64,000 nt of DNA from assembly GCF_028649655.1 (NCBI RefSeq), contig NZ_JAQSLN010000001.1:310001-374000 (forward strand). The letters run 5' to 3'. The translations under genes were made by a program, and so were the position numbers. Positions 35,965 through 45,166 of this stretch are shown one piece after another. Source of the DNA: Halobacteriovorax sp. GB3 (GTDB taxonomy: Bacteria > Bdellovibrionota > Bacteriovoracia > Bacteriovoracales > Bacteriovoracaceae). How positions within the stretch are numbered: position 1 is the first letter of the stretch; each line of letters opens with the position of its first letter. A model generated the notes under the pieces. It did not search any database and was not told the origin of the DNA. It was given only the letters and a program-made list of their open reading frames with translations.

Positions 35965-37363
35965 ATTGGTTTTTCCAATCTACTTTTTTATAGGGAATCA
36001 ATAACGCCTCATCAAGTGGTGTTTTACCATCTTTGAGACTACGACAAAAAGATCTCTTAGAGTTCCAATGTGATTTTAATTGAGACCACTCTTTATTAAT
36101 TTGAAAATCATCTATTTCTTTTTTTGAGATGATTTGACGATAGAGATTGAAACTATATCTCTTTGTTCTTTTCATTGTTTTTCTGTCGACACTAACAAGA
36201 CCAAATTTTGGGCAATAACCATCTGCCCATTCCCAGTTATCAGTTAAAGTCCAATGGACGTAGCCGAGAACTTTTTGACCCAATTTAATTCTCTCTGAGA
36301 GTACTTTTAGGTGGGAGAGTAAATAACTTGGACGTAGATAGTCTTCATTATCGGCAATACCATTTTCAGTAATGATAACGGGAGTATTGTTATAGCGAAG
36401 CTGTATTTCGTTCAAAATCTTATCAAAAGACTGTGGTGAAATTGATCGACCGGCTTCACTATACTCTCGATCATCTCTAATGCTTGGCCCTTTAAAGCCA
36501 ATGAATTCTTTCCCATAGTAATTCACCCCAATAAAGTCTTGATGATCTTTTATCTCATCAATAAATTCAAAATTAACTGTGGAGTTAAAGATCCTTGCCA
36601 TAGGTGAAAGTAAAATATTATCAGCTTTATATTTAGCAAAATTATGAGCAACTCCTGTTGGAATCTTATAACTTTTGGCCAATTGATAAATGGACTTGTG
36701 CGCCAAGATAATTTGATCAAAGGCCTTGTAATAAGAACCTTTGTAGAGTCCAAGATTTAAAAAGCGAAAATAACTTCCTGACTCAAAAGGACTTGGCCAA
36801 AGACCATCGACCATACCCAAAAGTAAATAAACATTGGCCTCATTAAAAGTGATGAGATAGTCGATATAAGGATGAGCTCTTTCTAAAATGATCTTTGAAA
36901 ACTCATAGAATCTAGTTTTTGCTTTAGGATAGAGCCAACTTTTCTTTTTGAGCATCCATTTAGGTTCTGAGTGGTGAAAGAGGGTTAGCATAATTTTAAG
37001 ATCATTCTCTTTGATCAGCTTAAATATTTCAAGATAACGATTTAGTGCTTGTTCATCGAATTGGCCCTCTTGTGGTTCTATTCGATTCCAATCGATACCA
37101 ATTCTTATGACTTGGATTCCTAATTCTTTAGCAAGTTTGATTTCAACTTCAGGCTTAGTCCAAAATTGGAGTCTTTTCTCTGGAGAATCTTGATTATGAT
37201 AAGCACGAACATGACCATTCTTTGCAAAGTCTAGCCACATATCATCTAGCTGATCTTCCACATGTCCTGGAGCATTGGCAACGGCAAAGAAAAAGTCTTC
37301 AGGAAATGAATAGGGTGTTGCAAAAGTTGTAATAGAGATAAAAAAGAGAACTAGAATCTTCAT
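35963..37363 (-). CDS. exported glycoside hydrolase family 1 (beta-glucosidase-like)
   Basis: This 466-residue GH1 enzyme hydrolyses beta-glycosides with retention. The acid/base Glu175 sits in ITFNEAN and the nucleophile Glu333 in VIITENG. The aglycone/substrate segment DNWEWADGYCPKFGL near 380 is also present. Unlike most bacterial GH1 enzymes it begins with a signal peptide (MKILVLFFISITTFATP), so it acts in the periplasm or outside. There is no clear ribosome site; an AT-rich hairpin separates it by 18 bases from the MocR gene. It may digest prey or plant glycosides; the true substrate is unknown. Confidence 0.92.
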   Translation of the reverse strand: MKILVLFFISITTFATPYSFPEDFFFAVANAPGHVEDQLDDMWLDFAKNGHVRAYHNQDSPEKRLQFWTKPEVEIKLAKELGIQVIRIGIDWNRIEPQEGQFDEQALNRYLEIFKLIKENDLKIMLTLFHHSEPKWMLKKKSWLYPKAKTRFYEFSKIILERAHPYIDYLITFNEANVYLLLGMVDGLWPSPFESGSYFRFLNLGLYKGSYYKAFDQIILAHKSIYQLAKSYKIPTGVAHNFAKYKADNILLSPMARIFNSTVNFEFIDEIKDHQDFIGVNYYGKEFIGFKGPSIRDDREYSEAGRSISPQSFDKILNEIQLRYNNTPVIITENGIADNEDYLRPSYLLSHLKVLSERIKLGQKVLGYVHWTLTDNWEWADGYCPKFGLVSVDRKTMKRTKRYSFNLYRQIISKKEIDDFQINKEWSQLKSHWNSKRSFCRSLKDGKTPLDEALLIPYKKVDWKNQ

Positions 37364-37381
37364 TAGTTTATTTTAAAAAAA

Positions 37382-38818
37382 CTAAAGCATCAATTCAAGT
37401 TGGGATTTGATTAGGATTATGGCCTTCTCTACTTTTTTATCCGGAGAAATTCCACAATTGATCCTAATGCAGTTTTTATAGGTTTTATTCGAACTAAAGA
37501 TATGCCCAGGAGATATTGCAACATCCTTTTTAATGAGCTCTCTATAGAGTTCAAATGAATCAACTTTCTTAGGAAGTTGTAACCAGAGACAAAAGCCTCC
37601 TTCTGGTCTATTGATGCTGACGATGTCCTTTAAATGAGTCTCAATATAGTTAGTAATTTGCTCGATATTGTGTTCAAAACTCTTGTTAAGCTTTTTCAAA
37701 TGACGATCATATTGATGACCATCTTTTAAGAAGTTCTCTATCATCTTCTCGTGAATGATCACGCCGGAAAAAGTTGTCGCCAATTTTAATCGTTTATATT
37801 CATTGAAATACTTCTTTGGAACAACTGCCCAACCGACACGAAATCCTGGTCCAATTGTTTTAGAGAAGCTACTGCAAGAGAAGACGAGTTCATTTTTATG
37901 ATCATAGCTTTTGAGGTTAGTAAGATTTTTTCCCTGATGGGAGAGTTCTCCATAAGTGTCATCTTCAACTAGTGGAATTGAATATTGGTGAAAGAGATTA
38001 AATAATTTCTTTTTTTCTTCATCTGAAAGAGTTAGGCCCGTTGGATTATTATAATTAACCTGAAATATAGCGGCCTTAATATCTGGATTCTTCTTAAGGA
38101 GAGACTGAATCTTTTTTAAATTTATCTTATTCTCTTTTTCATGAACTTCAATGACCTCTAAATCCAGCTGATCGATAATATTATGTGTCCCAAAAAAACA
38201 AGGGACTTGAACCATCACTTTATCTCCTGGGCGAGTAAGGAGTTTGAGCGAGAGAAAGAGCGCTTCTGTTGCACCAAAAGTTGTTATAATGTCAGCGGCA
38301 CTAACATTATTTTCTCTCAGTTGTAGTCTCTTTGCTATCTCGGTTCTAAGACCTTCTTCTCCTGGAGGGTAGGCATACTTTCCATTGAGGTTCATAAAAG
38401 AGGACTGTCTAAGGGAAACAGAATTAATAACTTTCTTTAGAGGAAGATAACTCTCAAGGCGAACCGCTGTTCCAAGAGGTAGAATTTGAGGGGCACTTTC
38501 TGTTTCTAGGAGATGGGCCAAGAGGTTACTGTAACTGAGACTCTCTAAGTTCTCCTTGGATTTATTCAACGTTTCAAGTGGGGTCTTTGAACTTTGATTA
38601 TCTTTTACGTAGTGGCCAGAGCGTGGCCTGGTTTCAATTAAGTCTCTTCTTTCTAATTCGATGTAAACATTGACGGCCGTCATATGAGAACAACTAAATT
38701 TATCACATAATTCGCGCACCGATGGGAGTCGCTCCCCTATAGTGTAGGTTTTGTTTAGGATTGAGTCGCTAATGAGATTTGCGATCTTAATAAACTTGGC
38801 TTCACGCTTTGCATTCAT
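37382..38818 (-). CDS. MocR-type transcription regulator (GntR + aminotransferase fold)
   Basis: This 478-residue protein joins an N-terminal GntR winged helix (GERLPSVRELCDKFSCSHMT) with a class-I aminotransferase-like domain. In that domain the PLP Lys is expected in FSCSSFSKTIGPGFRVGW and the substrate-side segments are QVNYNNPTGL and VEDDTYGEL. MocR proteins use PLP as a sensor and often control vitamin B6 or amino-acid genes. It diverges from a YceI-membrane gene; the 100-base gap holds two direct repeats of CTGTTATA spaced 31 bases, the kind of site MocR proteins bind. The target is likely one or both divergent genes. Confidence 0.92.
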   Translation of the reverse strand: MNAKREAKFIKIANLISDSILNKTYTIGERLPSVRELCDKFSCSHMTAVNVYIELERRDLIETRPRSGHYVKDNQSSKTPLETLNKSKENLESLSYSNLLAHLLETESAPQILPLGTAVRLESYLPLKKVINSVSLRQSSFMNLNGKYAYPPGEEGLRTEIAKRLQLRENNVSAADIITTFGATEALFLSLKLLTRPGDKVMVQVPCFFGTHNIIDQLDLEVIEVHEKENKINLKKIQSLLKKNPDIKAAIFQVNYNNPTGLTLSDEEKKKLFNLFHQYSIPLVEDDTYGELSHQGKNLTNLKSYDHKNELVFSCSSFSKTIGPGFRVGWAVVPKKYFNEYKRLKLATTFSGVIIHEKMIENFLKDGHQYDRHLKKLNKSFEHNIEQITNYIETHLKDIVSINRPEGGFCLWLQLPKKVDSFELYRELIKKDVAISPGHIFSSNKTYKNCIRINCGISPDKKVEKAIILIKSQLELML

Positions 38819-38822
38819 TCAT

Positions 38823-38866
38823 CTGTTATACCTAAAAAAGATGGAAACTGAAACTGTTATATTTAA
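38823..38866. promoter_or_regulatory. direct repeats, MocR operator candidate
   Basis: CTGTTATAccTAA at 38823 and CTGTTATAttTAA at 38854 are direct repeats exactly 31 bases apart (three helical turns). On the minus strand the first copy contains TATAAC, a -10-like element ending 6 bases before the MocR ATG, so binding there could repress the regulator's own promoter. Confidence 0.6.
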
Positions 38867-38918
38867 CTAAAGAGCGATAGAATAGGCGAGATAAAGAAAG
38901 ATTTTATGGAGTAAACAG

Positions 38919-39989
38919 ATGCCAAAGAAAATGTTTTTAATTTATTTATGTTTCTTTTCGATATTTCAGGTTTCTGCTGGAGATAAGTGGCTGATTAATA
39001 AAGATCACTCTCATGTGAATTTCACAGTACCTTATATGCAGTTTTCAGAGGTTTCTGGACGATTCCTGAGATTTCAGGGTTCTATGAACTATAACAGAAA
39101 GGAAGACTCAATCTCTAATATCTATGTCGAGCTCGATGTGAAATCTATTTTCACAGGTAATAAAATGAGGGATCAGCATTTACGTGAAAATGATTTCTTT
39201 GCCGTAGAGCACTTTCCTAAAATCGCTTTTAAAGGAAAGAAGGTTAAGTATGAGGGGTATGATATTACTGTCATTGGTGATCTCTCGATGCATGGAGTAA
39301 CGAAAGAAGTTACTTTCAAGGGAAAGAGAACTGAGTTACAAAAAGATACTTGGGGTTATGAAAATATGTTCTTTACTCTCAAGGGTAAAATTAATAGAGA
39401 GGACTTTGATCTTCAATGGAATAAGACATTAGAAGCTTCTGGCTATCTTGTCGGGCGTGAAGTTGAAATTGATCTTGCCTTTCAAATGCAGCCACAGGGA
39501 AGACTAACTCCGTTTAGTAAACATAAAATTCCCGATACAAAAGTGATTCGCTTACGTGAGAAGCTTTCACGAGGTGAGATTTCTCGTGAGGAGTACGTTG
39601 AACTCTCTGGAGAAAAACCAGCTTTTGAAATCATTAAAGAAACAAGAACTGTCGAGATTCCAACTTATCAGAAAAAAGAATCTGCAAGCTCTAGAGAGAA
39701 ACTAGATAATGTCGGATCTGCAAAAGGGATGGTTGATGAATCGAAATCTCATAAGTATGGCTATATTCTTTTTGAAAGAGAGACATTTGCCTATTATTTA
39801 AGTTCTATGTTTCTAGGTGTCTTAGCTCTTTTTGGAACAATCTCTCTATTTAAAATGGTTTCGAGAAGTTTTGAAAATACAGGGCTTAAGTACACACTTC
39901 ATTTTCTTCTATGTTTTAGCTTCTTTCTCTGTAGCTATATCGTAACTTTCGATGACTTTATGCAATTTTCAATAGCTATTTTTAAATAA
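38919..39989 (+). CDS. YceI-domain protein with SHOCT-like segment and C-terminal membrane helices
   Basis: This 356-residue protein has a signal peptide (MFLIYLCFFSIFQVSAGD) and a YceI domain at about residues 22-190 (WLINKDHSHVNFTVPYMQF, MRDQHLRENDFFAVEHFPKI, LSMHGVTKEVTFKG). A short SHOCT-like helix follows (IRLREKLSRGEISREEYVEL, near 205-225), then a linker. Two hydrophobic helices close the chain (LSSMFLGVLALFGTISLF and FLLCFSFFLCSYIVTF). Membrane-bound YceI with a SHOCT-like motif is unusual. It diverges from the MocR gene. The ligand is probably a lipid or quinone by family, otherwise unknown. Confidence 0.82.
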   Translation: MPKKMFLIYLCFFSIFQVSAGDKWLINKDHSHVNFTVPYMQFSEVSGRFLRFQGSMNYNRKEDSISNIYVELDVKSIFTGNKMRDQHLRENDFFAVEHFPKIAFKGKKVKYEGYDITVIGDLSMHGVTKEVTFKGKRTELQKDTWGYENMFFTLKGKINREDFDLQWNKTLEASGYLVGREVEIDLAFQMQPQGRLTPFSKHKIPDTKVIRLREKLSRGEISREEYVELSGEKPAFEIIKETRTVEIPTYQKKESASSREKLDNVGSAKGMVDESKSHKYGYILFERETFAYYLSSMFLGVLALFGTISLFKMVSRSFENTGLKYTLHFLLCFSFFLCSYIVTFDDFMQFSIAIFK

Positions 39990-39994
39990 TGGCT

Positions 39995-40035
39995 AAAAGA
40001 AGTGGTCTGAATTCAGGCGCAGACCACTTCTTTAT
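39995..40035. terminator. bidirectional intrinsic terminator
   Basis: A 13-bp perfect stem, AAGAAGTGGTCTG with CAGACCACTTCTT, encloses a 10-base loop between the convergent YceI-membrane gene and ybbP. The sequence after it is TTATAT on the plus strand and TTTTAG on the minus strand. Confidence 0.8.
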
Positions 40036-40036
40036 A

Positions 40037-42553
40037 TCAATCTATTTCTGCAAAAATTTCTGAAGGTTTTTTTCTACTGACAGATCGAATGATCATACGT
40101 GAGATTAAGTAGATAAATCCCAGTGTTAAAAAGAAGATCCCTAAAGATGAAAGAGAGCCAACTGTTGGAATCGTATCAAAAACGATTTTTGATAAAAAGA
40201 AGGCCACTGATTCTGCAATGAGGATTCCCACAAAAAGAGAGGTCGCCGATAGGATTAGAATTTCAATCGTTAACGACTTTTCGATATCTTTACTTTGAAT
40301 TCCAAGAACCTTTAAGAGGTGAATATCTTTTTGTCTCAATTTAAACTGATGATTAATAAGTGAATATATAACAAGTAATCCAACTAAAAGAGTGAGAATC
40401 GCCATGACAACGAGAATCTGGGCCATACTTGAGATGATGGAACTTATTTTTTCAATGACTCTTTTAACATCAATAATAGAAACGTTTGGAAAGAGGTTAC
40501 TTATTTCAGTTTGGGCCTGATTGAGATCGACAGTATCTTTAGCCGTCACGGCCATAAGATATGACTTTGGAGCCAACTCAAGAACGCCTTCTCCAAAATT
40601 GATAAAGAAGTTTGGAATGAAACTTGTCCATTTTACATTTCTAATTCCGACAATCTTCGCTTTAATAGGCAAGTCGAGGACATCAAAGAGAAGTGTATCT
40701 CCAAGATCTACACCGAGTCTCTTTGCATAACGTCGCTCTAAAGTGATCTCTGCTGGCTCTTCAAGATTAAACTCCTTGACCGCTTTTGGAAGTCGTCCTC
40801 TGACAAGAGATTCACTGGCATCGAGATATCCTCTGTAACTGAGATTAATCCCTCTATTGCGCATGCGTATGGCGCGTTGTTCTTCTCTGGTTAGCGCTTG
40901 CTCTGTTGATGTTTTAAGAGGCTCTCCGTTGATTTCGAGCAGTCTTGATCGAACCATAGGAGAGGTATTTAAATCTTCTAATGAAAGTTTTTTAAGGAGC
41001 TCCAGTAGGTTCTCTTTTTGATCTTCTTGGATATCAAAGAGGAAAAATACTGGGCTTCGAGAGCTTGAGGGACTGATCTCTTCTTGAAGATTCGTCCTAA
41101 TCAAAGGAATCAAAGCGATAAATAGTGTCGATAGTGTTAGTGAACAAAAAATAAAGAGGGTCGAAATCTTGTGTCGAATTAAATACTTTAATGACAATTT
41201 CTTTGCAAGAGATCCTCTCCATTGAATGTGTGATAACTTTGATAAAATCGTAGCACCCAAAGGAAATGCCAGTAGAACAAAGAGAAAGATGATTCCAATG
41301 AATAAGCTTCCAATGAGAAAAGAGTGGGCCAGATAGATTGCTAGAGGCCAGTAAAAAAGAAGAACAGGTAAATAAAGAAGCTTATCTTTTAAACTTGAGC
41401 TCATTTGTTCATCAAATGAAAAAAGAACTTTATGATCTATATTCGTGTAGGGGATAACGAGTGCTGGAGCAATCGTTAGTGTTGCCATTATTCCAATAAG
41501 AAAAACGACAAGAGATTGGAGGTTGAAAAGACTTACTGGAATTTCAATTGCCAAGGCATTTGCTATAAATGTTGAAAGTATAAGTGAGAGAACAGTCCCT
41601 AGAATGACACCAAGTAAACTTCCAATTGTTCCAAGAAAAAATAATTCGCCAAAATAAACTTTTTGTACCTGAGACTTCTTAAGCCCGAGAAACTTCATAA
41701 TAGCAATTTCTTTTCTTCGGCCATGGAGGAAGCCTCTAAATAGATAGACGAGTCCAAAAGTTGCTAAGAATAGCCCTGCGAGAGAAACAAGTCCTAAAAA
41801 GTCATTGAGATAGCCAAGAACTCTTCCCACTTGCTGAGAGGAGGTTTTAGGTGTGTTGACCCTAATAGATGGTTCATCGAGAGCTTTCGTTATTTTCTCT
41901 CTTAATTTCTCTTGATCAATTTTTGCATTTCTTAATTTAAAGTGGTGAGTATATGAGATTGTACTTCCAGCTTGATTGAGACCACTTAACTTCAGTCCTG
42001 CTGAAGATATGTACATCCTTGGGGCCAGTGCTCCCATTTGCAAATTCTGTTGAGCATCGTCTTTAATAAAACCTTTAACAATGAAAGTTCCTGAACCAAT
42101 TTTTAGAGTTGATCCAAGAGTAAGTCCCAGTTGAAACTTTAATTCAGGGTAGGCATAGACGTGGTTCTTTTCAATGTTTCTTAGACTTTGATCATCTTCT
42201 AAAACAATTTTACCATAGAAAGGAAAGTTATCTTCGATGACTCGTAAGTTAATAAGTTTACTCTTATCTTCCTTTCTAACCATAGAAAACATCGATAGGA
42301 CGAGAGAGTGATCACTGAAATCTAGATTTTCTTTGACGATTTTTACATGCTTATCTTCAATCTTTCTGCGCGCACCTATAGAAAGGTCTGATCCTGAGAT
42401 ACTTTTTGAACGCTCTTTAAGTTGAGAATCAAAGCTTGTTTTTAATATCTCAATTGCACTCAGTCCCATCAGACCAATGGCAAGATTCAATATAAAAAAG
42501 AAGATAAAGCGCGGAGAGCTTTTTAGTTCTCGTTTAATGAGTCTAATAAGCAT
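40037..42553 (-). CDS. ybbP: ABC transporter permease (YbbP/FtsX-like)
   Basis: This 838-residue membrane protein has two FtsX-type halves, each with a large periplasmic domain and three to four helices. The first helix is FFFILNLAIGLMGLSAIEIL and a typical FtsX helix is LFLATFGLVYLFRGFLHGRR. The length matches YbbP of the YbbAP system. It overlaps the ATPase gene by 11 bases, with AAGGA before its ATG. Such permeases are thought to move or extract lipophilic molecules, or to control envelope enzymes, rather than import nutrients. Confidence 0.85.
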   Translation of the reverse strand: MLIRLIKRELKSSPRFIFFFILNLAIGLMGLSAIEILKTSFDSQLKERSKSISGSDLSIGARRKIEDKHVKIVKENLDFSDHSLVLSMFSMVRKEDKSKLINLRVIEDNFPFYGKIVLEDDQSLRNIEKNHVYAYPELKFQLGLTLGSTLKIGSGTFIVKGFIKDDAQQNLQMGALAPRMYISSAGLKLSGLNQAGSTISYTHHFKLRNAKIDQEKLREKITKALDEPSIRVNTPKTSSQQVGRVLGYLNDFLGLVSLAGLFLATFGLVYLFRGFLHGRRKEIAIMKFLGLKKSQVQKVYFGELFFLGTIGSLLGVILGTVLSLILSTFIANALAIEIPVSLFNLQSLVVFLIGIMATLTIAPALVIPYTNIDHKVLFSFDEQMSSSLKDKLLYLPVLLFYWPLAIYLAHSFLIGSLFIGIIFLFVLLAFPLGATILSKLSHIQWRGSLAKKLSLKYLIRHKISTLFIFCSLTLSTLFIALIPLIRTNLQEEISPSSSRSPVFFLFDIQEDQKENLLELLKKLSLEDLNTSPMVRSRLLEINGEPLKTSTEQALTREEQRAIRMRNRGINLSYRGYLDASESLVRGRLPKAVKEFNLEEPAEITLERRYAKRLGVDLGDTLLFDVLDLPIKAKIVGIRNVKWTSFIPNFFINFGEGVLELAPKSYLMAVTAKDTVDLNQAQTEISNLFPNVSIIDVKRVIEKISSIISSMAQILVVMAILTLLVGLLVIYSLINHQFKLRQKDIHLLKVLGIQSKDIEKSLTIEILILSATSLFVGILIAESVAFFLSKIVFDTIPTVGSLSSLGIFFLTLGFIYLISRMIIRSVSRKKPSEIFAEID

Positions 42554-43208
42554 TGAGTTTTCCTTCTTCTAAAATCAGAGTTCTTTGACACTTTTTTGCT
42601 AACTCTGGATCGTGAGTTACGAGAATAAGAGACATATCAGTTGATTTAACTAAATCGAAAATCAACTCCATTACTTCATTTCCCGTTTTCTCATCGAGGC
42701 TTCCACTGGGCTCATCTGCAAGTAGAATTCTTGGAGTCGTTGCAAGAGCTCTTGCTATGGCAACTCTTTGCTTTTCTCCACCGCTTAACTCGCTAGGAAA
42801 GTGAGCTTCTCTATGGGCCATCCCTACTTTTTCTAGGAGTTGCTTGGCCTTTTGCTCAGGATTGTCTTCACCTTTGATCTCAATGGGCAACATGACATTC
42901 TCAAGAGCATTTAGGTGATCAATGAGATGAAATTGTTGGAAAATGACACCAATGTGGTGACTTCTTAGATAGCTTATTTCATCTTCAGAAAGAGTTGAGA
43001 TTTTTTTATCAGCATAGAGAATCTCTCCTTCATCGAAACGGTCAATACCACATAGAAGTGAGAGAAGTGTTGATTTTCCACTCCCTGATTTTCCTAGAAT
43101 TGCTATGGTCTCTCCACTTGAAACCTCAAGGTTTAGATCTTTAAGCACTTGAAGCTTTTGTTCAGCTTGGTGATAAGATTTTGAAATATTCTTTGCTTGA
43201 AGAATCAT
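42543..43208 (-). CDS. ybbA: ABC transporter ATPase (YbbA-like)
   Basis: This 221-residue ATPase is of the MacB/LolD type. The Walker A is GKSGSGKST near residue 39, the Q-loop is in [12 protein letters not shown], the signature is [15 protein letters not shown], and the Walker B is [13 protein letters not shown]. The His switch is in LVTHDPELA. It starts with an ATGA overlap on tesA and has AAGGAT upstream, so tesA, ybbA and ybbP form one operon. It should energise the YbbP permease. Confidence 0.93.
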   Translation of the reverse strand: MILQAKNISKSYHQAEQKLQVLKDLNLEVSSGETIAILGKSGSGKSTLLSLLCGIDRFDEGEILYADKKISTLSEDEISYLRSHHIGVIFQQFHLIDHLNALENVMLPIEIKGEDNPEQKAKQLLEKVGMAHREAHFPSELSGGEKQRVAIARALATTPRILLADEPSGSLDEKTGNEVMELIFDLVKSTDMSLILVTHDPELAKKCQRTLILEEGKLNAY

Positions 43209-43816
43209 TTTTTATCCTTTTTGAGGGCCGTGAGTAAATAGGGCTTAACTGTGTTGGCCATGATTTGATGACCCTTTTCATTCGGATGAATTCCATCTGC
43301 TTGATTAAGTTCTCTTATTCCGGCCACATCTTTTAAAAGAAATGGAATCATATCAAGTTTATATTTTGTTTTAAGATCGTCATAGATCTTTTTAAAGCCA
43401 TCAACGTAGTCTTTCCCATAATTCGGTGGCATTAGCATTCCTGCAAGTATGACGTGGATGCCATTGTCTCTTGCCATTTTAATTACTTTTTCAAGATTGT
43501 TCTTCGTGGCCTCCAGCTTAACACCTCTAAGACCATCATTGGCACCAAGGGCCAATAGTATAATGCTAGGCTTTGCTCTTAGATACCATTTTAAGCGACT
43601 AACAGCTGATGCACTTGTTGATCCACTGATGCCTCCATTGAGAATTTTGACTTCTTTACTTAATTCTTTATTGATTTGTTTACCTACGAGATACGGGTAG
43701 GAGAGTTCTTTTTTTATTCCATAACCAGCGGTTAAAGAATCACCTAAAAAGAGAACGGTCTGCGCTAATGATTGAAAAGAAAATAAGAATAATATCGTAA
43801 GAAATAGTGACTTCAA
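43205..43816 (-). CDS. tesA: GDSL lysophospholipase/thioesterase (TesA-like)
   Basis: This 203-residue GDSL hydrolase has a signal peptide (LFLTILFLFSFQSLAQ). The block I serine is Ser27 in FLGDSLTAGYG. The oxyanion Gly lies in NGGISGST, Asn93 in LGANDGLRG and the Asp174/His177 pair in DGIHPNEKG. This matches TesA, a periplasmic esterase acting on lysophospholipids and acyl thioesters. The start is TTG at 43816, six bases after AGGAG. In E. coli tesA is divergent from ybbAP; here all three share one operon. Confidence 0.92.
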   Translation of the reverse strand: MKSLFLTILFLFSFQSLAQTVLFLGDSLTAGYGIKKELSYPYLVGKQINKELSKEVKILNGGISGSTSASAVSRLKWYLRAKPSIILLALGANDGLRGVKLEATKNNLEKVIKMARDNGIHVILAGMLMPPNYGKDYVDGFKKIYDDLKTKYKLDMIPFLLKDVAGIRELNQADGIHPNEKGHQIMANTVKPYLLTALKKDKK

Positions 43817-43882
43817 AAGAGCTCCTCAATGTTTTTTAAATTCTAACATCTAGGCACTCTCTTGTGTCAGAGAAATGTCAAT

Positions 43883-45091
43883 TTAGGAGCTCGATACCAC
43901 TAAATTCATTGACTCAATGGCCTCAATTATATCTTTGATATGATCGTGTCCTTTTGTTTCTAAAGTAAAGTGGACAGCTGTTTCCCCAAGGTGAGTATTT
44001 GAGAATGTTCTGTTGTGATAGATATCGACTATGTTTGCTCCGTGTTTTGCAATTTGTGAGGAGATATCACTAATAATTCCCGGAGCATCTGGAACAATAA
44101 TCTTTAGATTGCAAATTCGACCATCTTCGCAAAGTCCTCGTTCAAGAACTTTAGAGAGAAAGTTGAGATCAATATTTCCACCGCTGACGATAATTCCAAC
44201 CCTTTTTCCATCAACATTTTTGATCTTGCCAGCACTCAGGGCTGCAAAGCCAGTTGATCCCGCACCTTCTACAAGAACCTTTTCAATTTCTAAAAGCTTC
44301 ACAATGGCGTGGGCCATTTCAAGTTCTGTCACTGTGACAATTTCATCAACATATTTTTGAACAAGTTTGAATGTATTTTCTTTAACAGTTGTTACAGCAA
44401 TACCATCAGCAATTGTTTTCTTTTTAGGAATTTCTACGATTTTACCTTTTGCAATGCTTTCCTTCATGGCCGGCATTTGTTCGGCTTCAACTCCAATAAT
44501 ACGAACCTTAGGATTGAGAGTTTTAAGTGCGAGTGAGACACCTGAAATCAGACCGCCTCCACCAATGGGAATAATAACGACGTCGAGATTTTTAACACTC
44601 TCAAAGATCTCTATTCCAATCGTTCCCTGACCGGCGATAATATCTGGATCATTAAAAGGATGGATGAAGGTCTGTCCTTCTTCTTTTTGGATTTCTAAGG
44701 CCTTTTGATAGGCTTCATCGTAGAAGTTTCCATGAAGAATTACCTTCGCTCCAAATTTCTTTGTTCCTTGAATTTTAGAAAGAGGAGTCGTTTCAGGCAT
44801 GACAATTGTCGCATTAATACCAAGTTTCTTGGCCGCAAGAGCGACACCTTGAGCATGATTTCCAGCAGAAGAGGCAATGACACCATTGTCTTTTTCCTCT
44901 TGAGTTAGCTTCTCCAGACGATTGAGAGCACCCCTTACTTTGTAGGCACCTGTTAGTTGTAGATTTTCTAACTTTAAAAAGACGGAACAATCCGTTTGTT
45001 CACTTAGGAGTGTTGAATAGGTTGTTGGGGTCTTGATGATTTGGTCTTCAATTCGACTTTTTGCATCAAGGATATCTTTAAATTCAATCAT
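43883..45091 (-). CDS. ilvA: threonine dehydratase with C-terminal ACT domain
   Basis: This 402-residue PLP enzyme converts threonine to 2-oxobutyrate, the first step to isoleucine. The PLP lysine is Lys51 in LTGAYKVRGA; SAGNHAQGVA binds substrate and the phosphate loop reads PIGGGGLISG near 177-186. An ACT-like regulatory domain covers about 325-400 (LKIIVPDAPGIISDISSQIA). One ACT domain of this kind is typical of the short form, so catabolic TdcB-like use is possible. The leader, between the fxsA stop and this ATG, is almost one large hairpin that begins 7 bases before the ATG. Confidence 0.92.
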   Translation of the reverse strand: MIEFKDILDAKSRIEDQIIKTPTTYSTLLSEQTDCSVFLKLENLQLTGAYKVRGALNRLEKLTQEEKDNGVIASSAGNHAQGVALAAKKLGINATIVMPETTPLSKIQGTKKFGAKVILHGNFYDEAYQKALEIQKEEGQTFIHPFNDPDIIAGQGTIGIEIFESVKNLDVVIIPIGGGGLISGVSLALKTLNPKVRIIGVEAEQMPAMKESIAKGKIVEIPKKKTIADGIAVTTVKENTFKLVQKYVDEIVTVTELEMAHAIVKLLEIEKVLVEGAGSTGFAALSAGKIKNVDGKRVGIIVSGGNIDLNFLSKVLERGLCEDGRICNLKIIVPDAPGIISDISSQIAKHGANIVDIYHNRTFSNTHLGETAVHFTLETKGHDHIKDIIEAIESMNLVVSSS

Positions 45092-45097
45092 ATGCTC

Positions 45098-45147
45098 AAA
45101 TCCACTCTAGAGTTTTATGGATGCATCTTAAAACATAGAGTGGATTT
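45098..45147 (-). promoter_or_regulatory. 50-base hairpin in the threonine dehydratase leader
   Basis: AAATCCACTCTA at 45098 pairs with TAGAGTGGATTT at 45136 (12 bp). Inside, GTTTTA and TAAAAC pair again, and the remaining loop includes the palindrome GATGCATC. The structure ends seven bases before the ATG and covers the only GGA-like ribosome site. It has no T run, so it is not an ordinary terminator. Confidence 0.6.
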
Positions 45148-45166
45148 AGAAAAGAAAAACAGAGGT

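Noticed and set aside
43449-44630. Several plus-strand frames opposite tesA and ilvA
   Set aside because: They have no ribosome sites and no recognisable motifs; the minus-strand genes have full catalytic motifs.
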